From Schistocerca nitens (taxonomy: Eukaryota > Arthropoda > Insecta > Orthoptera > Acrididae), in contig NC_064622.1 of the NCBI RefSeq assembly GCF_023898315.1, positions 79,485,387 through 79,549,386 on the forward strand: DNA of 64,000 bases, in the 5' to 3' direction. A program made the position numbers and the translations under genes. A model generated the notes under the pieces. That model made no database searches and was not told the origin of the DNA. It was given only the letters and a program-made list of their open reading frames with translations. This document shows positions 57,212 to 64,000 of the stretch, one piece after another. Position 1 is the stretch's first letter. Each line of letters opens with the position of its first letter.

Positions 57212-57895
57212 GTACGTGATAGCGGCGACACTCAACAGGCGAGCCGTGCACCACTGTCACGATATCTGTAAGCTTGGATATTAGTACTATCATCAAACTG
57301 AGGTCGAGTTACGTGACGAACATCGTAGCTTTAGGAGAAGTAAGGCCATCAGAAAAGACAATTATGAAATTGCTGTTGATAACTTACGAAATACGAAGGT
57401 GTTATAAGATTTCACGACCTAGAAATTACTTACGGCAATATAAAGTGTTGCATGATGTTCGAAATCGTCAGTAAAATACTATTATGCTATACAAGACGGA
57501 TGGTAAGCAACAGTTTTAATTAGAAATACGATCTAAATCGCGCAAGTTACGTTTATCGGTGTCCGGTTTCAGTCCGAAGGTGGACCGTCTTCAGACTGTA
57601 CTCCGAAATGTAGATTACTATAAATACAGAGGGAGCTAGTGATAAAATGTAAACAATGTAATGAAAACAAAACGAAATTATACCCAAAATCGTGTGTAGA
57701 CGGATCCACGGAGCAGGAATTGCAGAAGCCTCAAGATGTTGTCAACTGCTGGAGAAGCAACGATGTTCTGTGGTTAAATAGCGTAAGCTCCGCCCCTAGC
57801 CGTCACCACAAATCATCTGTAAGCAACAGAATGAATGCATATTGAATAAGTGACGATAAACTTTGGTTACTAACTTAAAAATGATATCTATTTTG
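57212..57895. other. Start of intron 3, no gene recognised
   Basis: No further pacifastin-type Cys spacing was found here or anywhere downstream in the window. Confidence 0.4.
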
Positions 57896-57931
57896 ACGAG
57901 GACTATTCGATAAGTTATGCAACACTTTTTT

Positions 57932-58358
57932 TGAAACTTCCTGACAGATTAAAACTGTGTGCCGGACAGATATTCGAACTCGGGACCTTTGCCTTTCGCT
58001 GGCAAGTGCTCTACCATCAGCGCACACTCCGCTGCAGACTGGAAATCTCATTCTGGAAACACCCCCCAGGCTGTGGCTAAGCCATGTCTCCACAGTATCC
58101 TTTCTTCCAGGAGTGTTAGTTCTGCAAGGTTCGCAGGAGAGCTTCTGTAAAGTTTGGAAGGTAGGAGACGAGATAGTGGCAGAAGTAAAGCTGTGAGTAC
58201 CGGGCGTGAGTCGTGCCTGGGTAGCTCAGTTGGTAGAGCACTTGCCCGCGAAAGGCAAAGGCCCCGAATTCGAGTCTGGGTCCGGCACGCAGTTTTAATC
58301 TGTCAGGAAGTCTCATATCAGCGCACAATCCGCTGCAGAGTGGAAATGTCATTCTGGG
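57932..58358. mobile_element. Family C element with tRNA-like module at both ends
   Basis: The left end (57932-58015) carries the tRNA-like module in minus orientation and the right end (58213-58318) in plus orientation, so the unit has inverted tRNA-like ends of about 85 bp around a central body (CAAGGTTCGCAGGAGAGCTTCTG). A short AACAC on both sides may be the target duplication in the mariner. The same body is at 5232-5497 and 58673-59241. Confidence 0.65.
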
Positions 58359-58672
58359 AACACGTATTTTTCTGAAATAAGGTTGGTTTTATTTAGGATT
58401 CCAATAAACCATGTTACTGTCCACTCTTTGGGCTACAAAACTCTATTTTTGAACATAATCTCCGTTCAATACGACGGGCTTTGCCACCTTATTGGGAGGG
58501 CCTGTATGCCTGCATGGTAGCACTCCACTGGTTGACGTCTGAGTTAACGTCTTGCTGCATCAATATCCTCCCCATCATCAACATACCGCTTCCTGCGAAG
58601 CGCATCCATTATCGGCCCAGGTGGAAGTCGGAAGTTGCTGTAGGGTGGATGAGGAAGAACAGTCCAGTGATG

Positions 58673-59241
58673 AAACTTCCTGGCAAATTAAAACTGTGTG
58701 CCGGACTGAGACTCGAACTCGGGACCCTTGCCTTTCGCGGGCAAGTGCTCTACCAACTGAGCTACCCAAGCACGACTCACGCCCGTCCTCACCGCTTTAC
58801 TTCTGCCAGTACCTCGTCTCCTACCTTCCAAACTTTACAGAAGCTCTCCTGCGAACCTTGCAGAACTAGCGCTCCTGAAAGAAGGGATACTCCGGAGACA
58901 TGGCTTAGCCACAGCCTGGGGGATGTTTCCAAAATGAGATTTTCACTCTGCAGCGGAGTGTGCGCTGATATGAAACTTCCTGGCAGATTTAAACTGTGTG
59001 CCGGACCGAGACTCGCAGGAGAGCTTCTGTAAAGTTTGGAAGGTAGGAGACGAGGTACTGGCAGAAAAAAAGCTGTGAGAAGAGGACGTGAGTCATGCTT
59101 GGATAGCTCAATTGGTAGAGCACTTGCCAGCGAAAGGCAAAGTTCCCGAGTTCGAGTCTCGGTCCGGCACACAGTTTTGATCTCCCAGCAAGTTTCATAT
59201 CAGCTTACACTCCGCTGCAGATTGAAAATCTCATTCTGCAA
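58673..59241. mobile_element. Head-to-head compound of two family C units
   Basis: A minus-oriented unit (58673-59012) is followed by a plus-oriented unit (59013-59241), each with its own tRNA-like module (B boxes near 58706-58716 and 59149-59159). The whole compound is flanked by a single 10-bp duplication TCCAGTGATG at 58663-58672 and 59242-59251, so it inserted as one piece. Confidence 0.75.
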
Positions 59242-60270
59242 TCCAGTGATGTTTTGTGAGCCCCTCTCGGGTCCGCAGACTTGTGTGAAGCCTTGTGTTG
59301 TCATGGAGAACGAGAATTTCGTTTGCATTTTTGTGGCGACGAATACGTTGACGTCGTTTCTCCAATTTGCTTCAGAGTTGATCGTTGCTCCATGAGGGAG
59401 GACATCAAACAGAATAACCTGTTCAATATCCCACAACACCGTCGCCGTGACATGACCGGCAGAGCGTGCGACTCTGAACTTTCTCTTCTGAGGAGAGGTG
59501 GACTGGCGCCACTCCAAGGACTGGCGTTTTGTTTGTGGTTCGAAGTGATGAAGCCATGTTTCATCACGTGCGACGATGTTCAAGAAAAAATTCTAACTCT
59601 CAGCCTTGTAATGTGGAACCAATTCCGCACAGATGGTCCTTTGTTCCTCTTTATGGACGTGTGTTAGACAGTGACGAACCCACCCGGCACACACCTTTGA
59701 ATACCTCAACTGGTGGGCACGTATGTCAGCCATACCAATAGAGACGTTCAGTTGCGCAGCGAGGTGTTTGACTGTGATCCGTCGATCATCTCGAATGAGA
59801 GTGTCCGCACGTTCCAACAATGTAGGAGTCACAGCTGAGTGCAGCCGGCTGGCACGCGGGAAATCGCACAGGTGTGCACGACCTTGTTGCCGTAATGACC
59901 GACGCCTCGCCCAACAATTCACCGTGCTTCTGTACTCCGTAGACGTTCTGCAAGCGAATATGAGTAAGTGTGATTCTCTGGTTTTCCGCCCAAAGAAACT
60001 CAGTGAGAGCTCTCTGCTTGGAACGGACCTCCTTTACAGGCGCCATTTTGAAGGCTACAGAAAGCGCCACCCTCTACTGGAATTTCATGAAACTATAGTG
60101 GCTAAAGCCTGAGTAATCTGCGATATCCCACTTCAGATTCCGCATCTTTTCAACGGAAACAGGCTGACAAAAAAGAAATGCGTAGCATTACTTACTTAAA
60201 GCCTCTAGTAATATTGGCTGTAAGATTAACCACTATTATATTTTTAACGCAAAGAGTTAGAACATAAAAT

Positions 60271-62331
60271 GTTGTTCTTGTTGTGGTCTTCAGTCCTGAG
60301 ACTGGGTTGATGCACCTCTCCATGCTACCCTATCCTGTGCAAGCTTCTTCATCTCCCAGTACTTACTGCATCCTACATCCTTCTGAATCTGCTTAATCTA
60401 TTCATCTCTTGGTCTCCCTCTACGATATTTACCCTCCACGCTGCTCTCCAATGCTAAATTTGTGTTCCCTTGATGCCTCAGAACATGTCCTACCAACCGG
60501 TCCCTTCTTCTTGTCAAGTTGTGCCACAAACTTCTCTTCTCCCCAATTCTATTCAATACCTCCTCATTGGTTATGTGATCTACCCATCTAATCTTCAGCA
60601 TTCTTAAGTAGCACCACATTTCGAAAGCTTCTATCCTCTTCTTGTCCAAACTATTTATTGTCCATGTTTCACTTCCATACATGGCTACACTCCATACAAA
60701 TACTTTCAGAAACGACTTCCTGACACTTAAATCTATACTCGATGTTAACAACGCTTTCCTTGCCATTGCCAGTCTACATTTTATATCTTCTCTACTTCGA
60801 CCATCATCAGTTATTTTGCTCCCCAAACAGCAAAACTCCTTTACTACCTTAAGTGTCTCATTTCCTAATCTAATTCCCTCAGCATCCCCTGACTCAATTC
60901 GACTACATTCCATTATCATCGTTTTGCTTTTGTTGATGTTCATTTTATATCCTCATTTCAAGACACTGTCTATTCCGTTCAACTGCTCTTCCAAGTCCTT
61001 TGCTGTCTCTGACAGAATTACAATGTCATCGGTGAACCTCAAAGTTTTTATTTCTTCTCCCTGGATTTTAATACCTACGCCGAATTTTTCTTTTGTTTCC
61101 TTTACTGCTTGCTCAACATACAGATTGAATAACATCGGGGACAGGCTACAACCATGTCTCACTCCCTTCCCAACCACTGTTTCCCTTTCATGCCCCTCGA
61201 TTCTTATAACTGCCATCTGGTTTCTGTACAAATTGTAAATAGCCTTTCGCTCCATGTATTTTACCCCTGCCACCTTTAGAATTTGAAAGAGAGTATTCCA
61301 GTCAACATTGTCAAAAGATTTCTCTAAGTCTACAAATGCTAGAAACGTAGGTTTGCCTTTCCTTAATCTATGTTCTAAGATAAGTCGTAAGGTCAGTATT
61401 GCCTCACGTGTTCCAACATTTCTACGAAATCCAAACTGATCTTCCACGAGGTCGGCTTCTACCAGTTTTTCCATTCGTCTGTAAATAATTCGCGTTAGTA
61501 TTTTGCAGCTGTGACCTATTAAACTGATAGTTCGGTAATTTTCACATCTGTCAACACCTGCTTTCTTTGGGATTGTAATTATTATATTCTTCTTGAAGTC
61601 TGACGGTATTTCGCCTGTCTCGTACGTCTTGCTAACCAGATGGTAGAATTTTGTCAGGACTGGCTCTCCCAAGGCCGCCAGTAGTTCTAATGGAATGTTG
61701 TTTACTCCCGGGGCCTTGTTTTGACTCAGGTCTTTCAGTGCTCTGTCAAACTCTTCACGCAGTATCGTATCTCCCATTTCATCTTCATCTACATCCTCTT
61801 CCATTTCCATAATATTGTCCTCAAGTACATCGCCCTTGTATAGACCCTCCATATACTCCTTCCACCTTTCTGCTTTCCCCTCTTTGCTTAGAACTGGGTT
61901 GCCATCTGAGCTCTTGATATTCATACAAGTGGCTTTCTTTTCTCCAAAGGTCTCTTTAATTTTCCTGTAGGCCGTATCTATCTTACCCCTAGTGACATAA
62001 GCCTCTACATCCTTACATTTGTCCTCTAGCCAAGCCTGCTTAGCCATTTTGCACTTCCTGTCGATCTCATTTTTGAGACGTTTGTATTCCTTTTTGCCTG
62101 CTTCATTTACTGCATTTTTATATTTTCTCCTTTCATCAATTAAATTCAATATTTCTTCTGTTACCCAAGGATTTCTACTAGCCCTCGTCTTTTTACCTAC
62201 TTGATCCTCTGCTTCGTTCGCTACTTTATCCCTCAGAGCTACCCATTCGTCTTCTACTGTATTTCTTTCCCCAATTCCTGTCAATTGTTTCCTTTTGCTC
62301 TCCCTGAAACTCTGTACAAAAATAAAATAGC
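60271..62331 (-). mobile_element. RTE-type retrotransposon, minus copy, 5'-truncated
   Basis: Same family as 40348-42494. On the minus strand the frame 62380-60953 carries NKAPGVNNIPLELL, PKKAGVDRCENYRTISL, FLAFVDLEKSFDNVDW, GVRHGCSLSPMLFNLYVE and FTDDIVILSE (about 61010-61040, where the usual FADD has become FTDD). A TGA at 60953-60955 and a TAG at 60398-60400 interrupt the C-terminal part. A 7-bp ATAAAAT at 60264-60270 and 62332-62338 may be the target duplication. No endonuclease remains. Confidence 0.88.
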
Positions 62332-63414
62332 ATACATTAAAAAAATAATTGGTATCATAAGCAAGATGGTAACCTAACATTTTGTAGGCACATTAACCGA
62401 AATAACCAGTGACTTCTTATATGTACATACTGTTCCATGGAGGGCAGTCTAAGTCATCGGTTTTTTATTGTATGCTATTTTATGTTTTCATTCTTTGGAT
62501 CGCAAATATGATAGTGACTAATTTTACAACGAATAGTATAATTACATAGCATTTTTAAGTTAGTAAATAAAGTTTTTCATCATGTATTCAATTCATTATA
62601 CTGGACATGCTGATGTGTGGAGACGACTAGGGGCACAGCTTGTGCTGTTTAACCACAGCACATGGTTGCTTCTCCAGCAGCTGACAACATCTGAATGCTT
62701 CTACAGTTGCTGTTCCATGGATTCACCTCCGCACATCAACTCTGCATGTAACTTCGTTTTATTTTTATTGCATCGTTTACATTTTATCCGTATGTCCCTC
62801 TGAGGATCTACCTTTGGATTTAAACCGGTCATCAATCAACGTGATTTATGCGACCCAGACGGTTTTCTAACTACAACTGTGGAAGTCTATCACTGTTTTT
62901 TTTCAAAATGTTTTCGAAAACATGCAGTATTTTAACCTTTGTTAATTAGAAATGATTGGTGAAACTCTGCCGCGGTATAGCAATGCCCTTTTTCATTGTT
63001 AGGTACTTTTCCTGCTGCCAGCGACGATTTTCTTTCATTTATTTCTTATACGACTCGCTTCGCGTTAGCAATTTTCGTTCTCAACTGAGCTTTTCGTTTA
63101 TTTACGCGTGACGTTTTCGATGTGTGAATAGCTGCATTATTCTATTGACCTTGTATTCTAGCAGTCCGCCTATGCGGCAACTCACACGTCGTAAACAGAA
63201 CTCAGATAATTTACAGTGCACAATACTCGTTGAAAATAATGTTTCAGTTTTTCGGGTATCAGAAACGAATCTTCCAAAAAAAGGAGAAAAACAGTGATTG
63301 TCAGCCGTAAAAGTTATTTTATAATAAACAGATGTAAAGTATGTACTAAAACCAAGGAGGGTCAATAAGATTGGAAGACCAAATGAAACGTGCTCGAATT
63401 GGAAAGGATTCATA
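62332..63414. other. No gene recognised
   Basis: Intronic sequence with chance frames only. Confidence 0.3.
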
Positions 63415-63660
63415 GCATAGGCACAGTCTTCTTCCAGTGCTGCTTAACCTGTACGTCGGAGAACCACTGACGGAAAACAATAAAATGTCGAGAGTGAAAT
63501 TCAGTGTAAAAGGATACCAAGGATAACACTCCATGATGAAATTGCTATCCTCTGTGTAAGTGAGATTTAGATGACCTGTTGAAAGGAGTAAACAGTCTAA
63601 TGAAGACAAAATATGGGCTGATAATACAACAAAGAAAGCCGAATGCAATGACAAGCAGCA
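63415..63660 (+). mobile_element. Possible RTE-type RT remnant
   Basis: The plus strand reads LPVLLNLYVGEPL (63430-63470), then in another frame HDEIAILCVSE (about 63530-63565) and MKTKYGLIIQQRKPNAMTSSRNE. This is the order of the SPxLFNLY, ADDIAILxxSE and NxxKTxxMxxSR blocks of RTE-type RTs, heavily decayed. Confidence 0.45.
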
Positions 63661-63740
63661 GAAATGAAATTAATCAGTCACTAGTACATTTGTAAATAGA
63701 AGATATTGTAAACTAAAACAAATTCCCATTTTGAAAACAG

Positions 63741-63958
63741 TGGTAATACACTGGACTCGCATTCGGGAGGACGACGGTTCAATCCCGCGTCCGGCCATCC
63801 TGATTTAGGTTTTCCGTGATTTCCCTAAATCACTCCAGGCAAATGCCGGGATGGTTCCTCTGAAAGGGCACGGCCGACTTCCTTCCCCATCCTTCCCTAA
63901 TCCGATGAGACCGATGACCACGCTGTCTGGTCTCCTTCCCCAGAAACCAACCAACCAA
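63741..63958 (+). mobile_element. Family B SINE, head shortened
   Basis: It starts at TGGTAATACACTGG, lacking the first part of the tRNA-like head, and ends in CCAACCAACC. The 15-bp target duplication CCATTTTGAAAACAG is at 63726-63740 and 63959-63973. Confidence 0.92.
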
Positions 63959-64000
63959 CCATTTTGAAAACAGGTAAAATACTTAAGATATTAAAGAAAT

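Larger units (their letters stand above)
57896..60110 (-). mobile_element. mariner transposon carrying two SINE insertions
   Basis: The left end starts ACGAGGACTATTCGATAAGTTATGC. Mariner sequence occupies 57896-57931, 58359-58672 and 59242-60110. On the minus strand the transposase reads, with breaks, TEFLWAENQRITLTHIRLQNVYG (about 59965-60035), VKHLAAQLNVSIGMA (about 59730-59775), ARDETWLHHFEPQTKRQSLEW (about 59510-59575, first catalytic Asp), SAGHVTATVLWDIEQVILFDVLPHGATIN (about 59380-59470). The right inverted repeat is not recognisable, and stops and shifts make it inactive. Confidence 0.75.

Noticed and set aside
58213-58290. Real tRNA gene candidates (also near 5400-5470, 24737-24812, 52990-53056 and 59097-59170)
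   Set aside because: Each is joined to a repeated body or lies within flanking target duplications, and the anticodon arms are imperfect or unusual. They are SINE heads, not functional tRNA genes.
57212-64000. A third pacifastin domain exon
   Set aside because: I looked for the CNxCxC core with correct downstream cysteines on both strands and found none. The next exon is presumably beyond the window.
1-64000. CRISPR arrays, bacterial operons or phage genes
   Set aside because: The window is clearly eukaryotic (spliced gene, SINEs, non-LTR elements). The repeats are dispersed, not evenly spaced direct repeats.

Overview
The window looks like euchromatic intronic and intergenic DNA from a large-genome orthopteran insect, most probably a locust or grasshopper of the Schistocerca type. 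That is an inference. It rests on three things: a pacifastin-family protease-inhibitor gene, a dense load of tRNA-derived SINEs with clean 10-15 bp target duplications, and introns of 20-28 kb packed with Tc1/mariner, CR1-, RTE-, Jockey-like and Penelope elements.

I find one convincing host gene, on the + strand. Exon 1 (8491-8569) encodes the initiator Met and a signal peptide behind a TATA box at 8408-8414. Exon 2 (36653-36754) and exon 3 (57062-57211) each encode exactly one pacifastin light-chain-type inhibitor domain. All three splice junctions are phase 1 with canonical GT/AG borders, so the partial precursor reads as 110 residues: signal peptide, domain 1 with Arg at the predicted reactive site, a Lys-Arg processing site, domain 2 with Leu at the predicted reactive site, then more basic residues. 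Exon 3 ends in a donor, so the gene continues past base 64000. Intron 1 is 28,083 bp, intron 2 is 20,307 bp, and at least 6.8 kb of intron 3 is present.

Layout. 1-1700: AT-rich, no gene. 1705-5970: decayed CR1-type retrotransposon with an esterase-like ORF1. 5971-8490: SINEs, a (TA)n tract and the promoter. 8570-36652 (intron 1): a second CR1-like copy, two nearly identical Tc1-like transposons with intact transposase ORFs (12509-13934 and 21580-23005), a foldback unit with tRNA-like arms (23734-24992), a TTAA-flanked element with a Mutator-like transposase remnant (26706-28153), two further Tc1-like relics and several SINEs. 36755-57061 (intron 2): a transposase-like tandem duplication (38262-38878), an RTE element nested inside an older RTE element (39788-43740), a DD41D element (44414-45945), a Penelope element with a GIY-YIG domain (49790-52060), a chimeric SINE (52984-53195) and a Tc1-like element broken by a Jockey-like retrotransposon (54473-56956). 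57212-64000: a mariner element carrying two compound tRNA-like insertions, a minus-strand RTE copy and a terminal SINE.

The host gene is expected to make a secreted serine-protease inhibitor precursor that is cut into separate small inhibitors. The remaining sequence is almost entirely mobile DNA whose nested order can be read from target-site duplications. The least explained pieces are the foldback with tRNA-like arms and a Cys-rich ORF, the SINE whose body is joined to a different tRNA-like head, and the TTAA-flanked element.
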